From Agapanthus africanus (taxonomy: Eukaryota; Streptophyta; Magnoliopsida; Asparagales; Amaryllidaceae): 64,000 nt of DNA. The position numbers and the translations under genes are program-made. The notes beneath the pieces are model-generated. The model was not told the origin of the DNA and did no database searches. It was given only the letters and a program-made list of their open reading frames with translations. Shown here piece after piece: positions 33,541-44,383 of this stretch; position 1 is the first letter of the stretch; each line of letters opens with the position of its first letter. Where the stretch lies: the NCBI GenBank assembly GCA_030015575.1, contig CM057342.1, positions 614,945,348-615,009,347 on the forward strand, given 5' to 3'.

Positions 33541-33640
33541 GGTGAAAAATGGGTTCCTGAATCGGCCAAACGACCGCGGAACCGTGGCGGATCCCACCGA
33601 TCCGCGGCCGAGTTGGGGCCGATTCAACCCAATTTTCACC
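33541..33640 (+). other. 100-nt hairpin in X leader, ~175-275 nt after PBS
   Basis: Arms 33541-33567 and 33617-33640 pair almost fully (GGTGAAAA, GGGTT, GAATCGGCC and complements). Inside, CCGCGGA pairs with TCCGCGG. Same position and same CCGCGG core as in A, B, F and G, but unrelated outer arms. Confidence 0.78.
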
Positions 33641-34661
33641 AGTAATTCTTCTGTGATATTTTTGTGTTTTCTGGGATGTTTATTTTTCTGCTCAAGTCTC
33701 AGGTGCACAGAGAAGTATTGGAGTAGAATCTAATGTGTTTGCACGATCGAAATTTTACGATGTTTGCTAATATGATTATATCTGTGTTTGTATAATGTGT
33801 TCGTAAACCTCCCTAACTTCTAGTATGTCGGTTGGCAGGGGGTTGCATATTTCTGTAATGGATTTTATCTGTTTGTGTATATGAACTGTGTTGGACTGTT
33901 GTGATGTATAGCCGAGGTTATGTGATGGGTTATTATTTAATTCATTCAACGTAAATGTAATTTGTTGTAATATTATTTTTGCGGGGCACATCCAGGTTGC
34001 GGTTGTAGCCACCGTTGTATTATTTCATTTTATTGTTTTTGCTCCTAGGACAGACCCAAGGTGGGGTACACAAACTACCGGGCGGGTAGTTTGCCATACC
34101 CGTAGGGGTCTTGGGTGGGGTAATGGCTATTCATCACAACTGTGTAATCCGTCTTTTCATTGCACGCTCAAAAGAAATACAGATTGCTTGCAAATCCAAT
34201 AAAGTTCATCTGTGATCTGGAATGACTATTATTGCGTCTGACGAATGTAAAATATCTATATATATGATAGCTAGTTAGACGTCACTTATGTTTTACACCC
34301 GCGCTAGCCCAGTCCCCGCTCTGTCGTTAGTTAAGTAACCTAACGGGTGATGACGGGACCTATGGCGAATGCGGATGGCATCAGAGGACGCTATATTTTC
34401 GTTGTTTTCTGCAATGATAGGTTAATGATGGGACGCATTATCTATAATGCAAAGAAAATAAACCAAAGTTTAAATCGTTGGAACAATTTAAAAGAAACCA
34501 CTCGGTTATTTTAAAAACTTATATTTTTAAATGCGGAGCTTTAACCACTCCTTTTAAAAGCTATCAGGTTCCTTCGATTATATCAAGTTCACTGCGTTCA
34601 CGGTTTCGCCAAAACCAGTCGTAGCCCTCCGTCATTTCTTATGGATAGTCAGTAGTATTCA

Positions 34662-34880
34662 AGCTATGTTTGTTGGCTTTCGTCAAGGCATAGTGTTTGG
34701 TAGCTGCTGGGGTATTTATTTGTTGCATAGATAGATGAGTTGGTTTGGGACAGTCGTATTACCTTATTGGCTTTCGTCAAGGGTATATATGGGTGGGTTC
34801 AAATTAACAAGATAATGATAGGCAGAACTTGACATGTGACTTATGATTTGTTGGCTTTTGTCAAGGTCATAAGAACATGG
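34662..34880 (+). other. Three-hairpin array in X leader
   Basis: TTGGCTTTCGTCAAGG at 34673-34688 and 34767-34782, and TTGGCTTTTGTCAAGG at 34851-34866. Stems TTGGC/GTCAA; outer arms CTATG/CATAG (first) and CTTATGA/TCATAAG with CATGT/ACATG (third). Confidence 0.8.
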
Positions 34881-35374
34881 GGCAAAAATATATATCGAGA
34901 ATTTCTAAAGAAACTGAAATTTGCAAAGAGATGCATACCATTTGGAGTTTGATGAATGTTGGTAGGATTCCTTCAACATTATCAGACGATGATATTTGGA
35001 TCCCGATCCTGCTGTGAGTATATGCTACTTATCAGGATATTTGTCACTTAACGATCAATGCTATAAACCAAGTGGGTGTCTAAAAAGGTGTCAGCGGGGC
35101 TACGCCTCCAGAGAAAAGAGGTTCTTAAATTAAGGAACTTCGCGAAAGCGTTGGAAAACCTCCCTCGAAGTATCGACACTAGCCTGGCTGAACGGTTAAG
35201 CAAGTATTGTATGGTGAAAATAGTCCTGGCTAATTCTTCCTTTTTGGTTTGAGGAGGGATTCGAAAAACAGTGGGAGCCATCCAGTTTAGATAAACTAAA
35301 AACCACTCTAAACTTGCAAGAGCATCATGCTAAAGTGTTTTCTTCTCTCTCTCCTAATTGCAGCGACCCTGAAA

Positions 35375-36357
35375 ATGACTGGACTTAAGTTACTTTTAGA
35401 GAAAAATATACTGACGGGGCCAAACTATAAAGATTGGCTGCGGATTGTCAAAATGGCTTTGACCTACGACAAATTGGGGTATGTTCTCACCACTAAGGCA
35501 CCTGAAGTCCCAGATCCCAAATCCAGTAATGCGGATAAGAAAATCCGCAAAACCTGGGATTTAGATTGCGCGAAGGCCAAGTGTATCGTGCTTGCCTCGA
35601 TGAACAATGAACATCAGAGGAGGCACGAGGATATGGATCTTGAATCCATATTTCTTCATACAAAAGATCTGTATGGAGAGCAATCTCGTATAGAAAGATA
35701 CGAGACCTCAAAGAAGCTGTTTCAAGCGAGATTGGCCGTCGGATCATCGGTAGGCGAACATGTCCTAAAGATGATTGGCTACATTGAAAAGCTCGCAGAC
35801 CTGGGGACGACTTTGGATAATGAGCTCTATACAGACCTTATTCTCCAGTCCCTTCCTATCACCTACGCCCAGTTTATACTGAACTTCAACATTCAAAGAA
35901 AAGAAGTTGAACTTTCAGAACTCCTTAACATGTTGAGGAGTGCAGAGAGCACCTTGCAGAAGGCAAGGGAAACACACACTATGTTTGTTCGCGGTGCTTC
36001 TTCTTCCGGGTCCAAGGCTAAGGCAAAAGGAAGGAAGAATAAGGCCGCCACCAAACCTAGAGGAGGTGTTAGTAAGGTGGGAGCGAAGGGAAAGAAAAAG
36101 TTGGCGGTGCCAGTAGTGGCTCAGGATGAGTGCTTCCATTGTCATAGGAAAGGGCACTGGAAGAAAGATTGCAAGGCGTGGATCGCCAAGAACCAAGGAC
36201 CGAAGCAAGCTCTGGCTTCGACTTCAGGTGTGTTTGTAATTGAGAATTGTTTGTCAATCAACTCTACTTCCTGGGTATTGGATACCGGATCAGGATCTCA
36301 TATATGCAATTCATTGCAGGCACTGAGAAACCGTAGAGTGCTGAAGGAAGGTGATAT
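35375..36357 (+). pseudogene. Element X gag-protease, split by solo LTR Y
   Basis: ATG at 35375, 12 nt after the pyrimidine tract/CAG. The frame also runs upstream to 35327, but homology with A gag starts at MTGLKLLL. Copia gag, basic linker, zinc knuckle CFHCHRKGHWKKDC at residues 253-266, protease DTG at 303-305. The frame is open up to the LTR Y insertion at 36357/36358, and the protease continues at 38615 after the insertion (KIANGASMGAVSVGDYHL). Apart from the insertion this half looks little damaged. Confidence 0.9.
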
Positions 36358-38614
36358 TGTTGGAGATAGTGCCCTCAGAGTCAATTATTGGATCACAGGT
36401 ACGTGACTGTAATGATTGATGGAGGACCTATCCCGGTAGGACAGTCTTACTCGAGATGATAGTGTGCTATCTGGTTTACCTTTATCATCGTGTACTGCTT
36501 TAGGTGACCTTACAGGTCGCTATTACACGTTGATAGAGCCCCTAGGATTCTTGCTTGACCACCAGCAGTATGAGGGCGATCATATAAGTGGGAGCTGGGG
36601 GTCTATAAGCATATCCTTAAATGGTCCCTAGTCGTGAGAGTTTCGAGATAGGGCATCGATACTCCAGAGTAGACTAGTGTATACAGTCGAGACCCCGACG
36701 AGGGGCGGTGGCCGGTCTCACAAGCCACTGGTGTCAGTTGGATCACCTAAGATGTATACAGGTGCTCATTGGGTTATGAGTACACCGGACAGGACTCGCC
36801 GGGAACATGCTAGTTGGTCATATACCAGACGTCAGATGGCAGTTCCCTGGTGACATGTATGCAGGTTAGTTCATCGACCTGGGGATCGTCATTTGTCTCG
36901 TGTGAGTTCCCACTGTACTTTGATTACTACCCTACCACGGCTCAAAGGAGTCGTGCAAACAGGTTTTAGTTGGGTACAGTCCCGAGCCACATGGAGGCAG
37001 TGAGCGTATCTTCAGGGGTTCGTCTCTCCCGGTATTGGGGGTGAGGTCGCGCTGTGTCTAGGAGAGCCATTACACGAAGTCCTTGGCCAAGGCAGGAGAT
37101 TTACTGGTAGGTATTCCAGTAGTATCTCAGGGTGTTCTGGGCTACACTCCGACACGACTTGTACCGCTTTTGGGGGTCTGACTTTTACCAACCCCCTAGG
37201 CCCGCCATGCGATACTCTTAGACGAACGGACCGGACTGTACGGATATTGTCACTGACAGGCTCGGTAGGGTTGTCAGGCTGAGTTCGCTCATAGACGTCC
37301 CTTTTAGTCAATACCTGGTAGCCCGTTACGTATTGGCTTATACCTCTGACGTGCTAGCGGTTAAATCCACAACCAAGGTGTTGACGAGTCTTTAGAGTCC
37401 CCCACATTCAGTTACTCAGCTTTCGGGTGAAAGGTTGTAGAGGCCGTATGGAGATATGGCAAGGTCCGATCAGATACGTGCGGTATTGCACGGATCAGGA
37501 TCGGACAGTTTGTACTTTAGGCCGTATGGATATATGGCAGGGTTCGATCAGATACATGCAGTATTGCACAGATCAGGATCGAACAGAAATTACTAGCCGG
37601 CTTTGGTATAAGCCGGATCCTAGTATAGTACAGTGTAGATTTTGTCTCATTGCATTTGTATTTCGGTCGGAATACAAATGCGGGTGTGTATGCACAGTAT
37701 CGGGGTTTTCCTGTAATTTATTACGGGACCAGTTTTCTGGAGTTGCCAGTTTGCTTTTCGTTTCGGCCGATTTCCTTTGTATCGTTCATTGGCCGAAAAT
37801 TGGTGGAGGAGGGCTTATTTGCATTGTTGCAAATAAGTATTTGTGGAGGTGTTCTTTGCATATATTTGTATCATGATGGTTTCATGATGGAGCCCATCCT
37901 TTGACTCTTTCTTTTCCATCATGGCTTGACTTTGTAAATCATCATGGTTGTTGATGATGAGGTTGGTGGAAGGTGGTTGAGTGTGGGTTTTGATTTGGTG
38001 ATCATTTCCTTTTGCATGATAGCCTTCTCTCTCTCTCCCTTTTGTATTATTGGATGGCTCTCTCATTATCTAACACACTTCACTCTCATTCTCTCCTCTT
38101 CCCACCTTAGTGGCCGGCCAAGCATTAGAAGGGGCTGTCCAAAATTTTGGAGAATGAAATTTGGTTCATTTCATGCTCCCAAATATCCACAAGTTCCATC
38201 TCCAAACTCCATAGTTCATCCCTCCACCAAAAGGCAATTCCTACAACCCCAAAATGAGACTTGTACACTACATTCTACAGCAATTCTTGGGCACGTCGAC
38301 TAGCCAGCTTCATGCCCGAGTTGCCTCGGCATTAAGGTGGGAGCCCGTAAAAGAAGTAGGCGATGTGGTGCACTTCCGGCGACGAGGTGGAGACCGGAGC
38401 TTCCGCAGGAGATCGGGACGACGACGAGAAGACCGGAGGACTTGGATCAGTCGGTATATCTCTCTTCCCCATCTTGTAGTTAGCTAGGACTAATTAATGG
38501 TTCGATCCGGGTATTAGTGCGCGGCGGTTTGCCAGTTCAGTAAAAATTAAAGTTTATCACCGCTTCCGCATTTGGCCGTCGGATTGACGGCCGGGGCGCC
38601 GCCGTGCACTTACA
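36358..38614 (+). mobile_element. Solo LTR Y inside X protease
   Basis: 2257 bp, TGTTGG...CACTTACA, flanked by GATAT on both sides (36353-36357 and 38615-38619). No PBS, internal region or second LTR: a solo LTR left by recombination between two LTRs. It aligns to the old LTR at 5656. It contains a 78-bp tandem duplication (37441-37594). Confidence 0.93.
37441..37594 (+). repeat. 78-bp tandem duplication in LTR Y
   Basis: Units start at 37441 and 37519 with AGGCCGTATGGA. Each forms a stem: GTCCGATC/GATCGGAC in unit 1 and GTTCGATC/GATCGAAC in unit 2, a matched base change. An inner GTGC/GCAC stem is kept in unit 1 and mostly in unit 2. Confidence 0.75.
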
Positions 38615-41572
38615 GATATGATCCTCAAGATTGCTAACGGAGCTAGCATGGGAGCTGTGTCCGTCGGGGATTATCACCTATGATTGACCAGTGGACACAT
38701 TTTGGTTTTACATAACTGTTTTTGTGTACCTAGTTTGACGTGTAATATCATATCTGTTTCCTTGTTATCAAATAAAGGTTATGATTTCACGTTTGTAAGT
38801 GATGTTGTCAACATCCACCTTAATCAAAGTTTGATTGGGTCCGGTACACTGGATAACGGTATATACGTCTTAAACCAAATCCAGATTTTCAATGTCCAGA
38901 ACATACTAAAAAGAAAGTCTCCAGATTTAAATAAGGCTTTCTTATGGCATTGTAGACTAGGTCATATCAATGAGACAAGATTAACTAAGTAACATAAAGA
39001 AGGATATTTGGATCCTTTCGAATATCAATCTTATGCCACTTGTCAATCATGTCTCCAAGGAAAGATGACAAAGATTCCATTCACTGGACATGGAGTTAGA
39101 GCGAGCGAGCTCTTAGGACTCGTACACAGCGATGTATGTGGTCCAATGTCTACACATGTAAGAGGTGGTTTTTCCTACTTCATTACTTTTACGGACGATT
39201 TCTCTAGGTATGGACATGTCTTCTTAATGAAGCATAAATCCAAGGCCTTTGAGAAATTCCAAGAGTATAAGAATGAAGTAGAAAACCAAACCGGCAAAAA
39301 TATCAAGACACTAAGATCTGATCGAGGTGGTGAATACTTAAGTGCCGAGTTCCTAGGTTACCTAAAAGAGAAAGGAATTCTCTATCAGCTTACTCCTCCA
39401 TACACTCTACAGCATAACGGTGTATCGGAAAGACGGAATCGAACCCTATTGGATATGGTACGATCCATGATGAGTAATGCTGAGTTACCGCGATCTTTCT
39501 GGGGTTATGCACTAGAATCAACAGCATATCTTCTGAACAGGGTTCCTACCAAGACTGTGCCTACCACCCCATATCAGATGTGGAGTGCGAAGAAACCCTA
39601 TCTTTAGTACCTGAAGACATGGGGATGTCCAGCTTTTGTAAAAAAGCAGCATCCGGACAAGCTCGAGGCACGCTCAGTAGAGTGTAAGTTTGTGGGATAT
39701 CCAAAGAACTCCATGCGATATTGCTTCTATTATGCAGAGGAACAAAAGGTTTTTGTTTCTCGTCATGCTTCTTAGAAACTGAATTTTTAGAAAATCAGAA
39801 GAGTAGGAGCGAAATAGAACTGGAAGAAATTCCAGAACCACAAACTACTGCTGAAAGTTTGGTAGAACCAGTGGTTCGAGAAGAACAGGACATTCCCGCA
39901 CCCCTCCGCAGAAGTAGTAGGTTGTCTCATCCGCCTGAGAGATACTATGGTTATCTCGTCGATGGGGATAGAGAGGATTGCATCATTGATGATGATGAAC
40001 CTACTAGCTTCCAGCAGGCCATCCAGAGCGGCGACTCGGTACGATGGCTAGATGCAATGCGAAATGAAATGGAGTCCATGTACACCAACAAAGTATGGAC
40101 TTTGGACTTTGCTCCAGGTGGGGTAAAACCCATAGGATGCAAATGGATCTTCAAGAAAAAGATTGGTGTAGATGGGCAGGTTGAAACCTATAAGGCTAGA
40201 CTTGTTGCAAAGGGTTTTCGTCAAAGACCTGGTTTGGACTATGACGAAACTTTTTCTCCAGTGGCTATGCTCAAATCCATTCGTATCCTTCTTGCAATTG
40301 ATGCCTTCCATAATTATGAAATCTGGCAGATGGACGTAAAGACGACTTTTCTGAATGGTAATTTAGAAGTGTGCGTCTATATGATCAGCCCGAGGGTTTC
40401 AATCAGAGTGGGAGCAGCGGGAAAGTATGCAAGTTGCTTGAGTCCATTTATGGACTAAAGCAAGCATCACGGAGTTGGAACATCTGTTTTGATGAAACAG
40501 TCAAAGAATATGACTTTATCAAAAATCCAGATGAACCGTGCATATATAGTAAAGTTGTAGCAAGAAGTGTCGTATTCCTCGTATTGTACGTGGATGACAT
40601 TCTACTGATAGGAAATGATATTCCTATGCTACAATCTGTCAGAGGATTCTTGTCACACAGGTTCTCCATCAAAGACCTGGATGATGCCTCTTACATTCTG
40701 GGGATCCGGATCTATCGTGATAGATCCAAGAGGATGTTGGGACTTATGCAGTCCAGGTATATCAACACTATACTGAAAAGATTCAGTATGGAAGATTCTA
40801 AGCGCGGTAATCTACCGGCTTGTCACGGAATCACCCTATCCAAAAAGATGTCTCCCAAGACTGATTTGGAAAGGGATCGCATGTATATTATACCTAAGCT
40901 TCTGCGGTAGGCTCTATAATGTATGCGATGTTGTGCACCAGACCAGATGTAGCTTACGCACTCAGCGTGGTAAGCAGGTATCAGTCTGACCCAGGGGAGA
41001 ATCACTGGATAGCAGTAAAGAACATTCTCAAGTACCTGAGAAGGACTAAGGAGATGTTATTGGTTTACGGCGGAAAAGACCTTAAGTTAGAGGGCTTTGC
41101 CGATTCTGGCTTCCAGAGTGATAAGGACGATTCCAAGTCCATGTCGGGTTATGTCTTTACCCTCAATGGAGTGGCGGCGTGCTGGAAGAGTTCCAAGCAG
41201 GACACCATTGCTGACTCGACTATAGAAGCGGAGTATATTGCTGCTTGCGATGATGCAAAAGAAGCAGTCTGGATGAAGAAGTTCCTAACAGAACATCAAG
41301 TGGTTCCCACCATAGTTGATCCAATACCTCTGTATTGCGACAACAACGGAGCTATAGCTTTAGCGAAGGAACCAAGGTCCCATCAGAAGTCCAGACATAT
41401 CTTGAGGCGGTATCACCTGATAAGGGAGATCATTGATCGTCGGGAGATCGAGGTTCGGAGAGTCGCTACTGAAGAGAACATTGCTGATCCATTGACGAAG
41501 GCCCTACCTCAGATTCAGTTCGAGAGGCTACTCGAGATCATCGGTCTTCGATATGCCAGTTCATGGCCCTAA
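38615..41572 (+). pseudogene. Element X protease end-integrase-RT-RNase H, copy 2
   Basis: Resumes X protease after LTR Y, with a TGA at about 38681 in the region after the active site. The gag-pre-integrase linker runs to WHCRLGHINETRL (38946), and a TAA stop at 38991 follows. Integrase 39008-39607 holds the zinc-binding remainder and catalytic core (HSDVCGP, DRGGEY, HNGVSERRNR) and ends at a CAG to TAG stop (39605). A shared frameshift lies near 39770. RT frame 39721-40458 breaks by a 1-nt loss near 40383 and continues 40371-40910 with YVDD (near 40590). RNase H is 40919-41572. Confidence 0.9.
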
Positions 41573-41573
41573 T

Positions 41574-41586
41574 GCAAGTGGGAGAT
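41574..41586 (+). other. Polypurine tract before LTR X2
   Basis: GCAAGTGGGAGAT directly before the LTR at 41587. Confidence 0.85.
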
Positions 41587-43479
41587 TGTTAGTGTATATG
41601 CCCTAGGGGCCATTATTGTATCATACTAGTTTGTATATTACTTAATGGAAGCTTGGGATATTCATATGTATATAACAGTCTTGCTAAACATGGTAGTATA
41701 CTACTTGGTTTTTCTATCTTAATATGTGAGTATACGTATTGATAGAGCTCTTAGGATCTTGCTTGACTACCAGCGTTGTGATGGCAGTCACACTAGTGGG
41801 GGCTGGGTAGTCTACAAGCACATCCTTATTCAGGTCCCTAGTCGTAGGATTATCGAGACAGGGCATCGATACTCCGGAGTAGACTAGTGTGTACGCTTCT
41901 CATCCCAGTTGGGGAGATGGTCTGTCCCACAGTCGTCAGTACGTCGTACTAGAGATAGTATACAGGTGCTCGTTGGGTTACGGGTAAACCGGGCAGGACT
42001 CACGGGGAACTGTTGGTTGGTATTATACCCGTCGTCAGTTAACAGTTCCCAGGTGACATAAGTACAGCATAGTCCGTAGACTTGACACTGCTACTTCGCC
42101 TCGAGTGTGTTCCCACTGTTCTTAGATTGCTACCCTACCACGGCTCAAAGGAGTCGTGCAAACAGGTAGCAGTTAGGTGCAGTCCCGAAGCACTTGGAGG
42201 CAGTGGCGGTTAGATAGGATTCGTCTCTCCTGGTATTGGGAGTTGATATCGCGCTGTGTCAGAGAGCCATTACGCAAAGTCCCTGGCCAGGGCAAGCGAG
42301 ATTTGCTGGTAGGTTCCAGTAGTTTTTCAGGGTGTAATGAGCTTCGCTCCGACACGACTTGTTCCGCTTTTAGGGGACTGACGCTAGCCACCACTAGGCC
42401 GGATATGAGATAGTCTTAGACAAACAGACCGGACTGTACGGAGATTGTCACAGCAGGCTCAGTAGGAGTTCGGATGGGTTTCCTCATCGGCCTTCTTATC
42501 GACATCTACCTGGGGGTCGTTACGTACAGCTAGTGCCGTTGCGGTCTGAGGTTAAACCTACTGCCAGCATAGTAGTCGAGTCTTTAGAGTCCCACACAGA
42601 GAGTTTCCTACTCCAGGCGAAACGATATAGAGGTCATATGGTTTTACGACAAAGGGTTCGGACGCATACGTATGTTTACACACGTACGTCGTTCGGACAG
42701 TTTTTACTAGTCGGCTTTGGTTTAAGCCCGTTACTAGTATTCGGTTATTGGATTTATACAGTCTAAAGTTTTTCCGTGTTTTCACGGATAGGAGGGGCGT
42801 TCTCGTAATTGCGCGAGAAGCTTCTAGAAGGTGGTGACTAAGGGGTTGAGGTGGCATATACATTGAATGAGATTAGTGAGTCATATGAGTGATTCATCCA
42901 TGTCATTAATACATCATAAATGCTTAATGACTCATGGAGATGAATCACCCATTAGATATTTATCAAGCATGGTTGTAAATCATTTATTTTCTTTTCTTGA
43001 TAAATAATAATGCTTGATATATATTATGATAGCTCATTTTCTCATTTGATTATTATGTTCATATTCTCTCTCCTCAAGCTCCCTCTCTTCAAACCCTAAT
43101 CCTACCTTCTCATGTGTTGAGTACAAGGATTAGTTAGACTAATTAAACCATAACCTTAACTCTATATCATCTAGGTACTTTGATTAGCACTTAAAGAAAC
43201 CTAGTTGCCTCAAGTTTAGATACATAGCTTGGAGTAAAGCTCTCGGGTGGATCGTCTACTACTTGGAGAAGGCTAAGGAGGAGATGGAGTTTGTAAAGAC
43301 GAAGGACACGGTTCTTTAGGTATAATCCCTTTTCATAGTAGTTGTTAACTTCTATGTTATGTGTTAGTTATTGTTTATGCAACGATTCATGCGGTTAGTC
43401 GATGTTTAAGCAAAGAACTCGACCGTTTTTCATATTTCCGCCTCCCCACAAGTATTGGGGTGTTGCACATCGACTTACA
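41587..43479 (+). mobile_element. LTR X2 (copia, X subfamily)
   Basis: 1893 bp, TGTTAGTGTATATG...CGACTTACA, nearly identical to X1. It is not followed by a PBS; the next bases (TATAG) belong to the E integrase region. It is therefore the right end of the X insertion. Confidence 0.92.
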
Positions 43480-44383
43480 TATAGACTTGGTCATATTAAT
43501 GAAACAAGACTAAACAAGCTTCATAAAGATGGATATTTAAATTCTTTTGAGTATAAATCTCATGCAACTTGCCAGTCTTGTATCAAATGTAAAATGACCA
43601 AAACTCCGTTCACAGGACACGGAGAAAGAGCTACTGAGCTCCTAGGCCTCATACATAGTGATGTATGCGGGCCAATGTTTATACTCGCAAGAGGCGGATT
43701 TTCTTACTTCATAACCTTTACTGATGATTTCTCAAGATTCGGTCATGTGTATTTGATAAAGTATAAGTCTGAAGCTTTCGAGAAATTCAAGGAGTATAAA
43801 CATGAAGTAGAAAACCAAACAGGAAAGAGTATCAAGATACTTCGATCAGATCGGGGTGGAGAGTACTTAAGTACTGAGTTCTTGGACTTTCTAAAAGAGA
43901 ATGAGATTCTCTCTCAGCTCACTCCACCTTACACACCACAGCATAACGGTGTGTCAGAGCGACGGAATCGTACTCTATTAGATATGGTACGATCCATGAT
44001 GAGTGATTCTGAGTTACCTCTCTCATTTTGGGGGCACGCATTGGAAACAACAACTTTACTGTTAATCAAAGTTCAAACCAAGACCGTGTCTACCACTCCA
44101 TATGAGATATGACATGGGAAGAAACCATCTCTTAAAATTGTTAAGATTTGGGGTTGTCCGGCTTTTGTCAAAAAGCAGAATCCAGACAAACTCGAGACAC
44201 GATCAGTCAAATGTATATTTGTGGGATATCCAAAATATTCGTTTGGGTATCTATCCTACCACAAGGAGGAACAAAAGGTGTTTGTTTCTCAATATGCCGC
44301 CTTTTTAGAAAATGAAATTTTTACAAATGATGCTGATGGCAATATGGTAGAAGGTTCTAGAAACATAAGTTACAAATGACGAC
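43480..44383 (+). pseudogene. Element E integrase half (third copia subfamily)
   Basis: Starts abruptly after LTR X2 at YRLGHINETRL. Integrase zinc-binding remainder (CQSC), catalytic core Asp in HSDVCGP, Asp in DRGGEY, Glu in HNGVSERRNR. A TGG to TGA-type stop lies near 44110, the C-terminal part follows in 44102-44308, and the linker to RT is broken near 44380. About 80% identical by eye to X integrase. A frame starting at 43402 in the LTR fuses 25 LTR-encoded residues to it; that start is an artefact of the junction. Confidence 0.85.

Larger units (their letters stand above)
33365..35363 (+). mobile_element. Element X leader
   Basis: About 2.0 kb from PBS to CAG at 35361-35363. It contains a 100-nt hairpin (33541-33640), the CGTTAG hairpin (34325-34345), a GCATTA hairpin (34435-34450), a long-range helix (34473-34484 with 34567-34579) of different sequence from the other subfamilies, the three-hairpin array (34662-34880) and a GAAA-loop stem (35141-35150). 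No 80-nt hairpin with GTAAGT was found. Confidence 0.85.

Noticed and set aside
43402..44112. Open frame that seems to start in LTR X2 and run into integrase
   Set aside because: The first ~25 residues are LTR sequence; the fusion is a product of the insertion junction, not a gene start.
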